Assembly: GCA_016930315.1 (NCBI GenBank)
Contig: JAFGGX010000029.1
Span: forward strand, 1 to 38,827
Origin: Candidatus Buchananbacteria bacterium
GTDB lineage: Bacteria; Patescibacteriota; Patescibacteriia; Buchananbacterales; UBA6539
Direction: 5' to 3'
Length of the DNA: 38,827 nucleotides
This document shows positions 29,801-38,068 of this stretch, one piece after another. The translations under genes were made by a program, and so were the position numbers. The notes under the pieces were generated by a model. The model saw nothing but the letters and a program-made list of their open reading frames with translations, ran no database searches and was not told the DNA's origin. Every line of letters starts with the position of its first letter. Position 1 is the stretch's first letter.

Positions 29801-30749
29801 TAGTATTTAAAACCATCCATTCTGGCCGCAAACCGGTTTTGATAAAATTTCTAACCAATCGCAACCGTTTGGCTAATTTTTCTTTTTGCGGACCATGAGC
29901 TTTAGCCGAATCCTGTTCGAGTTCAGCGATTAACTTTTCTAAATTAACTTCTTTTAGCAAATCATGAACCGCTTCCGCTCCGATGCCAGCCGAAAAAATA
30001 TGGCCATATTTCAAAGACAAATCCTGATAAACGTGTTCGCTAATAATTTTTAACGGTTTCAATTCTTTTAATTCTTGTTCGGCTAACTGTAAAGCCTGTT
30101 CTAATTCTTTGATCTTTTCTTTTTTAGCATCTTCGTGTTTGAGTGCTTCCTGTTCAATTAAACTGTCTTTATCTTTTTGGTCAACCGCAGTTTTATCTTG
30201 ACTGATTTTTACTTTAACTACATTAAGCTGCTGGGCAAAATCATTTTCGATTTTTTTCTTTTTGGCTTTAAATTCTTGACGAATTTGTTCGATGGTTTCG
30301 AGTTTTAAATCGTCGTCAACTTTAGTAATAATAAAATTGGCAAAGTAAATTACTTTTTCTAACGCCACTGGCGAAAGATCTAAAATCAAACCAATTTTTG
30401 ATGGCACACCGCGCAAAAACCAAATATGCGAAACCGGCGCGGCTAAATTAATATGGCCCATGCGTTCTCGCCGAACCACTGACCGAGTTACTTCCACGCC
30501 GCACTTATCGCAAACAATGCCTTTGTAACGGACCTTTTTATATTTACCGCAATAACATTCCCAATCTTTTGACGGACCAAAAATCTTTTCACAAAACAAA
30601 CCATCTTTTTCCGGCCGCTGGGTCCGATAGTTGATTGTTTCTGGTTTTAAAACTTCACCATGAGACCATTGATGAATGTCATCCGGCGAAGCCAAAGTTA
30701 ATCTAAGCGAATCGAAATCAATGACTTTTTTTTCTTCGTAGATTGGCAT
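26853..30749 (-). CDS. rpoC: RNA polymerase subunit beta'
   Basis: 1298 residues. The N-terminal zinc ribbon has CYCGKYKKVRYKGIVCDKCG, the catalytic loop has NADFDGDQMAVH with the three Mg-binding aspartates, and the region GARGSWSQLIQIVGMKGLVTNPSG is the trigger-loop neighbourhood. A second zinc site, SCEKVG...CKSLVGCCQKCYG, is present. There is a coiled insert rich in K, E and Q at about 155-255, the clamp coiled-coil region. No intein. The start is 1 bp after the rpoB stop, so the two are co-transcribed and probably coupled. Confidence 0.99.
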   Translation of the reverse strand: MPIYEEKKVIDFDSLRLTLASPDDIHQWSHGEVLKPETINYRTQRPEKDGLFCEKIFGPSKDWECYCGKYKKVRYKGIVCDKCGVEVTRSVVRRERMGHINLAAPVSHIWFLRGVPSKIGLILDLSPVALEKVIYFANFIITKVDDDLKLETIEQIRQEFKAKKKKIENDFAQQLNVVKVKISQDKTAVDQKDKDSLIEQEALKHEDAKKEKIKELEQALQLAEQELKELKPLKIISEHVYQDLSLKYGHIFSAGIGAEAVHDLLKEVNLEKLIAELEQDSAKAHGPQKEKLAKRLRLVRNFIKTGLRPEWMVLNTIPVIPPDLRPMVPLDGGRFATSDLNDLYRRIINRNNRLKQLIELNAPEVITRNEKRMLQEAADALIDNSARHGKTVVASTGQKRMLKSLADILKGKQGRFRQNLLGKRIDYSGRSVIVVGPKLKMHQCGLPKRMALELFRPFIISRLIRDEYVHNVRSANRFISLGKPEVWDILEEIIKDAFVMLNRAPTLHRLGIQAFRPILIEGKAIQVHPLVCEAYNADFDGDQMAVHVPLTKEARWEAEHLMLSTNNLLKPATGDPVAKPTKDLVWGCYYMTMLNEDNAPKAFSSFNELLLAYKLGHVKMQEKVKIKVHGWLEERFLAAGISDRIVETSVGRILFNEILPAGYPYINKTTNSKALRQIISECLLKYDNQLVANLLDEIKTTTLKYLTRSGYSWGMDDIPDIPGRAELIKQGEEEVSKVEGQYDSGLLTDSERHTRIIKIWMGIKDKVVDLSRHTLDLTGPIYTMVESGARGSWSQLIQIVGMKGLVTNPSGEIIELPVKGNFKKGFDVLEFFISTHGARKGLSDTALRTANAGYLTRRLVDVSQDMVVSEEDCGDENGVLITKSSCEKVGVDIVERIKGRFVLEKIVDPKTKKTIVKAGELITPEKSKELQGIEIPEIKVRSVMNCKSLVGCCQKCYGWDLAHSRVVDIGTAVGIMAAQSIGEPGTQLTMRTFHTGGVAGLDITQGLPRVEEIFECRPPKMKAFMAEVAGKVKIEKANSSSCYNILSIEHEEIAQDIYPLPKDAKKAKLLVKDSAKVKKGEALFTDENSEKVLAKSAGTVKVEADRVIVVTKENKLESYRVPTEFNMLCKDGELVGAGDILTDGSLDLKQLFKLRGKEATQRYIVDEIQKIYGSQGQKLNDRHVEMIASQMFSRVMIKDPGDTELLVGERLDQKSIARINSEAKEKNKRPAEFEDLLLGITKVSLSTSSFLAAASFQETARVLINAAVEGRIDRLEGLKENVIIGRLIPAGTGYHKKD

Positions 30750-30750
30750 A

Positions 30751-33700
30751 TTATTTTTCTTCGTTAGTTTGGTCTAAAGTTTGATCGGCCTTTTCTTTTT
30801 TGTCAGCAGCATCTTTTTTATCTTCTTCCATTCTAATTTCCGGCAGAGTCGATCGGATCGAATCAAAATCTTTTTCAATGGTAAATTCGGCCTTTTTACC
30901 ATTCTTTAATAATTCAACATTCAAACACAAACCATTTAATTCGCGGAGTAAAACATTAAACGATTCCGGAATATTTAATCGTCTAATCGGTTCACCTTTA
31001 ATAATCGACTCATAGGCTTTTGATCGACCGGAGACATCGTCTGATTTGATGGTTAAAATTTCTTGCAAGGTATGGGCAGCACCATAAGCTTCCAAGGCCC
31101 AAACTTCCATTTCACCAAACCGCTGGCCGCCGAATTGGGCTTTACCACCCAATGGCTGTTGAGTAATCAATGAGTATGGACCAATTGACCGTTGGTGAAT
31201 TTTGTCTTCAACCATGTGATTCAATTTCAACATGTAAATTACCCCGACTGCCACCGGATTATCAAATTTTTCACCATTTCGGCCATCGTACAAATCCATT
31301 TTACCGTTTTCATTTAAATTAGCTTTTTTCAATTCTTCTTTAATCTGTTTTTCTGTTACTCCATTTAAAACCGGCGTCATCACTTTGTAACCCAGCCGTT
31401 GAGCGGCAATACCCAAATGGGTTTCTAAAATCTGACCCAAGTTCATCCGGGAAACCACGCCTAATGGACTCAAAAGAATATCAACTGGAGTTCCGTCAGC
31501 CATAAATGGCATATCTTCGGCCGGCAAAACAATCGAAACCACCCCTTTGTTACCATGACGGCCGGCCATCTTGTCACCAACTTGAATTTTTCTTAAATTG
31601 GCAATCGACACTTGAATCATTTTAATTACACCAGAAGAAAGTTTGTCGCCATTTTCTCGAGAAAAAACTTTAATATCAACCACTTTACCTTGTTCACCAT
31701 GTTCCAAATATAATGAACTATCGCGAACGTCTCTGGCTTTTTCACCAAAAATCGCCCGCAATAATTTTTCTTCAGCCGACAATTCAGTTTCGCCTTTTGG
31801 CGTAATTTTACCAACCAAAATATCACCGGAACCAACCCAAGCACCAATTCGCACTACCCCTTCGGCATCTAAATCTTTTAATTTTTCTTCACCAATGTTT
31901 GGAATGTCAGAAGTTACAATTTCTGGCCCCAATTTTGTTTCGCGCACTTCAATTTGGAAATCTTCAATATAGATAGAAGTAAACAAATCATTTTGCACTA
32001 CTCGTTCTGATAAAATAATAGCGTCTTCATAGTTGTAACCTTCCCAAGCCATAAACGCCACGGTAATATTTTTGCCCAAACCAAGTTCACCATTTTGAGT
32101 CGATGGTCCGTCGGCTAAAACATCACCGGCTTTAACCGCTTGACCGACATCAACAATCGGCCGTTGGTCAATGCAGGTAGAAGCATTTGATCTAACAAAT
32201 TTTAAAACTGGATAATTTTTAACTGCGCCGCCTTTTTCTTCCACTTTAATCATGTTACCCTGAACGGCTTTTACCACTCCATCATTTTTAGCAATAATCA
32301 AATGGCCCGAGTCAAAAGCGGCTTTAGCTTCAACGCCGGTGCCAACTACTGGCGATTGCGGTTTAATACAAGGCACGGCTTGACGTTGCATGTTTGAACC
32401 CATCAAAGCCCGAACGGCGTCGTCGTGTTCCAAAAATGGAATTAAAGAAGTGGTAATGCTAATAATTTGATTCGGTGCTACATCCATGCAATCAATTGAA
32501 TTGACCGATTCAATTTCCGGTTCACCAAATTTTCTTACCTCCGCTCTTTCTTTTAGGAAATGGCCGTTTTCATCAATTGGAGTAGTGGCGGCAGTAGAAA
32601 TAATTTTTTCGTTTTGAAAAGCGGTTAAATATTTGACTTCATCGGTTACTCGAGGGACAATCGCCACCGTTTTAATGGCCGAATGCTTTTCTAATTCTTT
32701 GGCGATTTGGTCAGTGATTTTTTCGCCCGCTTTAACCACAGTTTTATTTGAATCAGGATCAACGATATCTTCCCTGGTTACTTCACCGCTAGTTTCGCTG
32801 GCAACATTTTTAACGTCGTGTTTAACGGTCCGATAAGGGGTTTCGATAAAACCATATTCATTAACTCGAGCGTAACAGGACAAGTGACCAACTAAACCAA
32901 TGTTTGGACCTTCAGGAGTGGCAATTGGACAAATACGGCCATAGTGAGTTGGATGCACATCACGAACATCAAAACCGGCCCGTTCTCTGGACAACCCGCC
33001 CGGACCCATGGCTGACAATCGGCGTTTGTGTTCAAGTTCAGCTAACGGATTGGTTTGATCCATAAACTGTGACAACTGAGAAGACATGAAAAATTCTTTG
33101 ACCGAACCAATCACCGGCCGAGCATTAATCAACCGATTCGGGTTGACTTCATTAATATCCAAAGTACTCATCCGGTCGCGAATAATTCTTTCCATCCGAG
33201 CCAACCCAATTCTAAATTTATTTTGGACCAATTCGCCAATTGCTCTCACCCGTCTGTTTCCCAAGTGATCAATGTCGTCAGCGTCTTTTTGAGAAATATT
33301 TAATTTAATAATTTCTTTAACCACGTTGACTAAATCTTCCAACCGTAAAACTCGATTTTCAGTGGTATTTGGCACGTCTTGGCTAAAGCGTTGGTTAATT
33401 TTGTAACGACCAACTCGACCAAAATCATAACGGTCGAAATTAAAAAACATTGCAAAAATCAAAGACTTAGCGTTGTCGGCCGTGGCTAAATCACCCGGTC
33501 TAATTCTTTTATAAATTTCTTTCAAGCCTTCACCTTGATTGTGAGAAGCATCTTTAGCCAAGGTGTTGGCGATGTAATCGATTTCCGGATGAGTATTGAC
33601 TGATTTAAAAAGTTCAGCGATTTCTTCATCGCTGTCATAACCAAAAGCCCGCAATAATGAAGTGACGGCCACTTTTCTTTTACGGTCAATTTTTACCCAA

Positions 33701-34221
33701 ATAACATTGTTAACGTCAGTTTCAAACTCCAACCAAGAACCACGATTCGGAATAATTTTAGCGCCGTAGTATTTTTTCTCACCCAATTGTTCAGACGAAA
33801 AAAATACCCCGGCCGATCTAATCAACTGGGAAACAATTGCTCTTTCAATTCCATTGATGATAAATGTACCGCGTTCGGTCATCAATGGGAAATCGCCTAA
33901 AAATACTTCTTGCTCAACTTCTTGATTTAATCTCTTATTAACCAACTTGGCCATCACCCGCAATGGGGCTTCATAACTTAAGTTCTTGGCTTTACTGGTC
34001 ACTTCATCAAACTTCGGCTCGTCTAAGATGTAACGACCGAAATGCAGTTCTAGATCCCGGCCGATGAAATCTCTAATCGGTGAGACTTCTTCGAATAGTT
34101 CTTTCAAACCGACGGTCAAAAACCAATCGTAAGAACGTTTCTGAACCTCGATTAGGTCCGGCATCTCGACTGCCGGCTTGAGGTTGGTGAACGAAACTCG
34201 CTGAGTTTTGATTTGTGCCAT
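30751..34221 (-). CDS. rpoB: RNA polymerase subunit beta
   Basis: 1156 residues. All major beta landmarks are present: YDWFLTVGLKELFEEVSPI, the rifampicin region SQFMDQTNPLAELEHKRRLSAMGPGG (wild-type, sensitive-like residues), HYGRICPIATPEGPNIGL, GYNYEDAIILSE, and GDKMAGRHGNKGVVS. The C-terminal ~25 residues are an acidic/lysine tail. Upstream is a consensus promoter with a leader of about 150 nt. The usual L10/L12 genes are not upstream here. Confidence 0.99.
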   Translation of the reverse strand: MAQIKTQRVSFTNLKPAVEMPDLIEVQKRSYDWFLTVGLKELFEEVSPIRDFIGRDLELHFGRYILDEPKFDEVTSKAKNLSYEAPLRVMAKLVNKRLNQEVEQEVFLGDFPLMTERGTFIINGIERAIVSQLIRSAGVFFSSEQLGEKKYYGAKIIPNRGSWLEFETDVNNVIWVKIDRKRKVAVTSLLRAFGYDSDEEIAELFKSVNTHPEIDYIANTLAKDASHNQGEGLKEIYKRIRPGDLATADNAKSLIFAMFFNFDRYDFGRVGRYKINQRFSQDVPNTTENRVLRLEDLVNVVKEIIKLNISQKDADDIDHLGNRRVRAIGELVQNKFRIGLARMERIIRDRMSTLDINEVNPNRLINARPVIGSVKEFFMSSQLSQFMDQTNPLAELEHKRRLSAMGPGGLSRERAGFDVRDVHPTHYGRICPIATPEGPNIGLVGHLSCYARVNEYGFIETPYRTVKHDVKNVASETSGEVTREDIVDPDSNKTVVKAGEKITDQIAKELEKHSAIKTVAIVPRVTDEVKYLTAFQNEKIISTAATTPIDENGHFLKERAEVRKFGEPEIESVNSIDCMDVAPNQIISITTSLIPFLEHDDAVRALMGSNMQRQAVPCIKPQSPVVGTGVEAKAAFDSGHLIIAKNDGVVKAVQGNMIKVEEKGGAVKNYPVLKFVRSNASTCIDQRPIVDVGQAVKAGDVLADGPSTQNGELGLGKNITVAFMAWEGYNYEDAIILSERVVQNDLFTSIYIEDFQIEVRETKLGPEIVTSDIPNIGEEKLKDLDAEGVVRIGAWVGSGDILVGKITPKGETELSAEEKLLRAIFGEKARDVRDSSLYLEHGEQGKVVDIKVFSRENGDKLSSGVIKMIQVSIANLRKIQVGDKMAGRHGNKGVVSIVLPAEDMPFMADGTPVDILLSPLGVVSRMNLGQILETHLGIAAQRLGYKVMTPVLNGVTEKQIKEELKKANLNENGKMDLYDGRNGEKFDNPVAVGVIYMLKLNHMVEDKIHQRSIGPYSLITQQPLGGKAQFGGQRFGEMEVWALEAYGAAHTLQEILTIKSDDVSGRSKAYESIIKGEPIRRLNIPESFNVLLRELNGLCLNVELLKNGKKAEFTIEKDFDSIRSTLPEIRMEEDKKDAADKKEKADQTLDQTNEEK

Positions 34222-34377
34222 AGAGATATAACAACAAAATTACTCCCCGCATCATTTTTAGAAGCGGCGAGATTTGATAATTAGATTAATCTTTTACCAA
34301 AATTTGACCCCCACTACGATATTTTTAAAAAATAAGTCGCGAAGCAATAGCGGGAAATTAATAAAATAATCTCTAAT

Positions 34378-34406
34378 ATGATATCAAACAAGATACCATT
34401 TGTCAA
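34378..34406 (-). promoter_or_regulatory. Consensus promoter of rpoBC
   Basis: On the minus strand, TTGACA (34401-34406), exactly 17 nt, TATCAT (34378-34383). Hexamers and spacing are the same as at 17882-17910. The start site near 34371 gives a leader of about 150 nt with a weak hairpin (CTCGCCGC...GCGGGGAG) close to the rpoB start. Confidence 0.8.
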
Positions 34407-34477
34407 TAGAATAAAATAAGAATATCCAAAATAGCTTTTTATCTTAACTAAGCTAAAAAATTTCTAGAAATAAGCTT

Positions 34478-34498
34478 TTATACACAGATTCATCCACA
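34478..34498 (+). promoter_or_regulatory. Two DnaA-box-like sequences
   Basis: TTATACACA (34478-34486) and TCATCCACA (34490-34498), each one mismatch from TTATCCACA, same orientation, 12 bp start to start. They lie about 70-90 bp upstream of the rpoBC promoter, in the 285-bp spacer, with AT-rich DNA on the left. May be chance. Confidence 0.3.
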
Positions 34499-34505
34499 GC
34501 TAAAA

Positions 34506-34769
34506 TTAAAACCTTTTTTTGGGAATTTTTCTGGGTTTGAAATTATTCTTTGATTTAGCTAAAATTTGATTTTCGATCAGCTTTTGACTGTCATTTTGAT
34601 TAGATTTAGACTTTCTAAACCTCCAAGTACCCAAAACCGACTGAGTGGCATAACCAATGGCAAAAATTAAAACGAAAAGCTCCAAATCATAACCAAATTT
34701 TTGCTTGGCAAAATACCAAATTACCAAACACAATGCTCCGGTCAGCCATGGTGCTAATGACTTATTCAT
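34506..34769 (-). CDS. Small two-helix membrane protein
   Basis: 87 residues. Two hydrophobic segments, about 7-21 (WLTGALCLVIWYFA) and 30-50 (LELFVLIFAIGYATQSVLG), then a basic tail of K, S, N, Q and R ending RKIPKKRF. Its start overlaps the end of the MurE-like gene by 8 bp, so it is translationally coupled as the last gene of that operon. No family recognised; an envelope role is an inference from context. Confidence 0.7.
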   Translation of the reverse strand: MNKSLAPWLTGALCLVIWYFAKQKFGYDLELFVLIFAIGYATQSVLGTWRFRKSKSNQNDSQKLIENQILAKSKNNFKPRKIPKKRF

Positions 34770-36093
34770 CTTTTTTTAGTTTTAATTTAGCCAATTCTTC
34801 TTTAATCACTTGACGGTCATCCCAAGGAATTTTTTGATTGTCTTTAACCACTATCGCCTGTTCGCTTCCCTTGCCGGTGACTAACACTAAGTCATTATTT
34901 TTAGCCAAACTCAAGGCTTTAGCAATCGCTAATCTCCGATCCATAATCTTAAACAAATTTTGATTTTCAACCTTGCCAACTGAAACCGCCCCCGAGGCTA
35001 CCTGATCAATAATTTCTTGAGGGTCTTCGTCATACGGGTCTTCGTTGGTAACAATTATATAATCGGCTTTTTCACCGGCCATTTTGCCTAAAATCGGTCG
35101 CCGAGCTTTATCGCGCCCGCCACCGGTGCCGCCCAAAACATGAATAGTTTTTTGGTGATTAATTAATGAAACAACCCTGTAAAGTTTTTCCATCGCCTTA
35201 GGCTCAAAAGCATAATCAACAATCACTTTAAAATCTTGACCTTCATCAATAAATTCTAATCGACCGGGAATACCCGAAAAATTTTCTAAACCACGGCTAA
35301 TGGTTGGCAACTTTAAATCTTGAGATAACCCAACGCAAACGGCCGCTAAGACATTGCCGACATTATGTTCACCTAAAATTTTTAGCCGAAACGGAATACT
35401 GCTGATTGAAAACTCAATCCCCTCACCAGTGGCTTTAATATCTTCAGCCCGAATTACCTGAGCCTGATCGGTTGATTTATTGGTAGTGGTAAAACCATAT
35501 TTTTTTTCGGCCCATTGGTTTAAAAAGTCATCGACATTTTCGTCATCCAAATTAGCGATAATAGTTTTTTCGATTCTTTGACCGGCGATTAATTTTGGTT
35601 TTTGCTTTTCTAATTTTTTAAACAACTTTAATTTAGCTTGTTTATAATTTTCAAAACTACCGTGCGATTCAATATGCTCGGGATAAAGATTGGTAAAAAT
35701 ACATAGATCATAATTAATACCCACGTGTCGAGATTGTTTAATCCCTTCGGAAGTGGTTTCGACAATGGCATACTGACAATTGGCCTTAACCATCTGGCTT
35801 AATAACTTTTGCAATTGAAACCGACCCAACATGGTCATCTTCTTGTCATTGATCCATTCTTTACGATCAACTTTAAAAAAAATAGTGGAAGCGCAGCCAA
35901 CCTTATAGCCGGCACTATCTAACATTTTACTAATTAGATAACAAACCGAGGATTTACCGGCCGTGCCGGTTACCCCAATGACAATTAACTTTTCCGATGG
36001 ATTTTTATACCAAAAATTGGCAAAGACCGCCAAGCAATAATGATAATAATTAATTAAAAATTTAGGAATAATTTTTTTAAAATATTTTTTCAT
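34762..36093 (-). CDS. MurE-like Mur ligase (canonical copy)
   Basis: 443 residues. An N-terminal amphipathic or membrane-associated lead (KFLINYYHYCLAVFANFWY) precedes the P-loop VIGVTGTAGKSSVCYLI. The central domain has TTSEGIKQSRH, FTNLYPEHIESHGSFENY and GEHNVGNVLAAVCVG. The C-terminal domain has IPGRLEFIDEGQDFKVIVDYAFEPKAM and the MurE element HVLGGTGGGRDKARRPILGKMA, then IIVTNEDPYDEDP. The DNPR motif that reads meso-diaminopimelate is replaced by EDPY, so amino-acid specificity is unclear. MurE ligases extend UDP-MurNAc peptides. It is 6 bp downstream of a paralogue. Confidence 0.85.
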   Translation of the reverse strand: MKKYFKKIIPKFLINYYHYCLAVFANFWYKNPSEKLIVIGVTGTAGKSSVCYLISKMLDSAGYKVGCASTIFFKVDRKEWINDKKMTMLGRFQLQKLLSQMVKANCQYAIVETTSEGIKQSRHVGINYDLCIFTNLYPEHIESHGSFENYKQAKLKLFKKLEKQKPKLIAGQRIEKTIIANLDDENVDDFLNQWAEKKYGFTTTNKSTDQAQVIRAEDIKATGEGIEFSISSIPFRLKILGEHNVGNVLAAVCVGLSQDLKLPTISRGLENFSGIPGRLEFIDEGQDFKVIVDYAFEPKAMEKLYRVVSLINHQKTIHVLGGTGGGRDKARRPILGKMAGEKADYIIVTNEDPYDEDPQEIIDQVASGAVSVGKVENQNLFKIMDRRLAIAKALSLAKNNDLVLVTGKGSEQAIVVKDNQKIPWDDRQVIKEELAKLKLKKDE

Positions 36094-36099
36094 AAATAA

Positions 36100-37419
36100 T
36101 CAGCCTCTATCTCTAAAATTAATTAAATTTTCTCTAACCACCAAACGATCATCCCATGGGATACCACGATGACTTTCAATCATCAACTTTTGCTCACCGC
36201 CTTTACCAGTTATCAAAATTAAATCATTAAAATTGGCTAACTGAATTGCCTTTTGAATTGCTTGAGTTCGATCTAAGATTTTAAATAAATTTTGGTCTGA
36301 AATTTTACCCGTTGATTCGACTGCCTGAAAAATCTGTTTAGCAATAAACTCCGGATCCCGACCAAACGGATCAACATTAGTGACAATCACAATATCGCTC
36401 TTGTTGCCAACCACTTCGCCCAATTCATGCCATAGTTCTTGAAAACGGCCGCCCCCACCAATAACGTGAATAATTCGATTTTTATTCAAACCACCAACTA
36501 CGCGGTAAAGTTCGCTCATCTGAGCCTGATCAAAAGCACAATCAACAATCACTTTAAAATTCTGGCCTTCGTCGATCAACTCCAATCGACCCGGAATAAC
36601 TAAGTTTTGGCTTAAAATTTTTGCGATCTTGTCTAATTCTATCCCCTGACAATTGGCTGTGGCAATCGCTGCCAAGAGATTGTAAAAATTATGTTGGCCT
36701 AATAAATTAGAACTAAAACTAACACCCTGGATACTAAAAGAAAGGCCTTGATCATTAATATTAAACTGATCTGGATAAATTGTTTCGATTTCATTGGCCA
36801 CCTTATTTTTAATTGTAAAGCCGAACTTTTTGTCGGCCTGACAATCTAAAAAATCCTTAGCATTAATATCATCTAAATTAACAATGATTTTTTTTGGCAC
36901 TTTTCTACCGGCCAAAAATTTAAGTTTTTGTTTAGATATCTGCTTAAATATTTTTAATTTGGTTTTTTTATAATTCTCAAAATTACCATGAGCTTTAAGA
37001 TGCTCTGGATATAAATTGGTAAAAAGAAGTGAATCATAGTTAAGACCAATGTGACGAAATTGCTTAATGCCTTCAGAAGTAGTTTCAACAACTGCATATT
37101 GGCAATTGGCTTTAACCATTTGGCTTAATAATTTCTGCAAAGCCAATCGGCCTGGCATGGTAATCATTTTGTCATTTAACCATTCTTTTTGATTAACTTT
37201 TAAGACTGCACTCGAAATACACCCAACCTTATAACCAGCCCCTTCCAAAATTTTTGCAATCAAATAACAAGTGGTGGTTTTGCCGGCAGTGCCGGTTACT
37301 CCAATCAAAATTAATTTACCCGAGGGATGGCGATACCAAAAATTAGCAAAAATAACCAAACAATAATGATAAAAATTCACCAATGGCTTTGGCACAAACT
37401 TTTTTAAACGATGCAGCAT
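36100..37419 (-). CDS. MurE-like Mur ligase paralogue (diverged C-terminal motif)
   Basis: 439 residues, clearly a duplicate of the next gene: LVNFYHYCLVIFANFWYRHPSGKLILIGVTGTAGKTTTCYLI at the N-terminus, then TTSEGIKQFRHIGLNYD, FTNLYPEHLKAHGNFENY and IPGRLELIDEGQNFKVIVDCAF. The P-loop is intact. The C-terminal element that reads GGTGGGRDKARRPILG in the sister copy is GGGGRFQELWHELGEV here, losing the RD..RRP residues. VTNVDPFGRDP replaces the DNPR region. It may have a different substrate or an accessory role. It begins 0 bp after ruvA ends. Confidence 0.85.
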   Translation of the reverse strand: MLHRLKKFVPKPLVNFYHYCLVIFANFWYRHPSGKLILIGVTGTAGKTTTCYLIAKILEGAGYKVGCISSAVLKVNQKEWLNDKMITMPGRLALQKLLSQMVKANCQYAVVETTSEGIKQFRHIGLNYDSLLFTNLYPEHLKAHGNFENYKKTKLKIFKQISKQKLKFLAGRKVPKKIIVNLDDINAKDFLDCQADKKFGFTIKNKVANEIETIYPDQFNINDQGLSFSIQGVSFSSNLLGQHNFYNLLAAIATANCQGIELDKIAKILSQNLVIPGRLELIDEGQNFKVIVDCAFDQAQMSELYRVVGGLNKNRIIHVIGGGGRFQELWHELGEVVGNKSDIVIVTNVDPFGRDPEFIAKQIFQAVESTGKISDQNLFKILDRTQAIQKAIQLANFNDLILITGKGGEQKLMIESHRGIPWDDRLVVRENLINFRDRG

Positions 37420-38022
37420 TTAATTTTTGTTTAAAATTTTCAAAGCTTCTTTGACTCGTTGACCGCTGTCGGTAATAGTTGAGTCAACCTGGCCTAAAGC
37501 TTTACGGGCTTCGATATTGCTATAACCAAAACTGACCAAAGCTTCAAATGCATCGCTATCTAAATTAGCCGCAACTACTTGATTTTTACCTTTGGTTTTA
37601 ACTGACAAACTTTCAACTTTATCTTTCAAAGCCATAATAATTTTTTCCGCCGTTTTAGCACCCAAGCCGGCCATCTTGGTTAAAATGGTCGGATCATTAT
37701 CCAAAATTGCTTGTTGGACTTCTTTCATGGTGGTTTTTTCTAAAATACCAATCGCTGATTTAGAACCAATGCCCGGTACATCAAGTAACAACATAAAAAA
37801 AGTTTTGTCTTCCATGTCTAAAAAACCATATAGATCCATCGCGTATTCAGAAACCGATAGATAAGTGTAAGCGATTACTTCGTCGCCAATATTAACATTC
37901 GCCAATCGGCTGGCGGGCGTAAAAATTTTATAGCCCACCCCGGCAGCTTCAATTACAAGATAAGAGTCTTTTTTCAACTCCGAGGTTTTATAAATAACTT
38001 GGCCATGGATTGATGCGATCAT
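37420..38022 (-). CDS. ruvA: Holliday junction helicase subunit RuvA
   Basis: 200 residues, the typical size. Domain I is IASIHGQVIYKTSELKKDSYLVIEAAGVGYKIFTPA. Domain II has two helix-hairpin-helix motifs: LLLDVPGIGSKSAIGIL and LTKMAGLGAKTAEKIIMAL. Domain III (residues ~150-200, DSDAFEALVSFGYSNIEARKALGQV) binds RuvB. RuvA tetramers clamp four-way junctions for RuvB branch migration. ruvB and ruvC are not in view. It lies 46 bp after the recombinase gene and abuts the first MurE-like gene. Confidence 0.97.
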   Translation of the reverse strand: MIASIHGQVIYKTSELKKDSYLVIEAAGVGYKIFTPASRLANVNIGDEVIAYTYLSVSEYAMDLYGFLDMEDKTFFMLLLDVPGIGSKSAIGILEKTTMKEVQQAILDNDPTILTKMAGLGAKTAEKIIMALKDKVESLSVKTKGKNQVVAANLDSDAFEALVSFGYSNIEARKALGQVDSTITDSGQRVKEALKILNKN

Positions 38023-38068
38023 ATTAGTTACATTTTAGCAGATGATGAATTTATTTTCCACCGCCTAG

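Noticed and set aside
26853-34221. Inteins in rpoB or rpoC
   Set aside because: Lengths are normal and conserved motifs are continuous; no splicing blocks seen.
34420-34500. Chromosome origin (oriC)
   Set aside because: AT-rich DNA and two DnaA-like boxes are present, but only two boxes, both imperfect, and none of dnaA, dnaN or gyrase genes is nearby.
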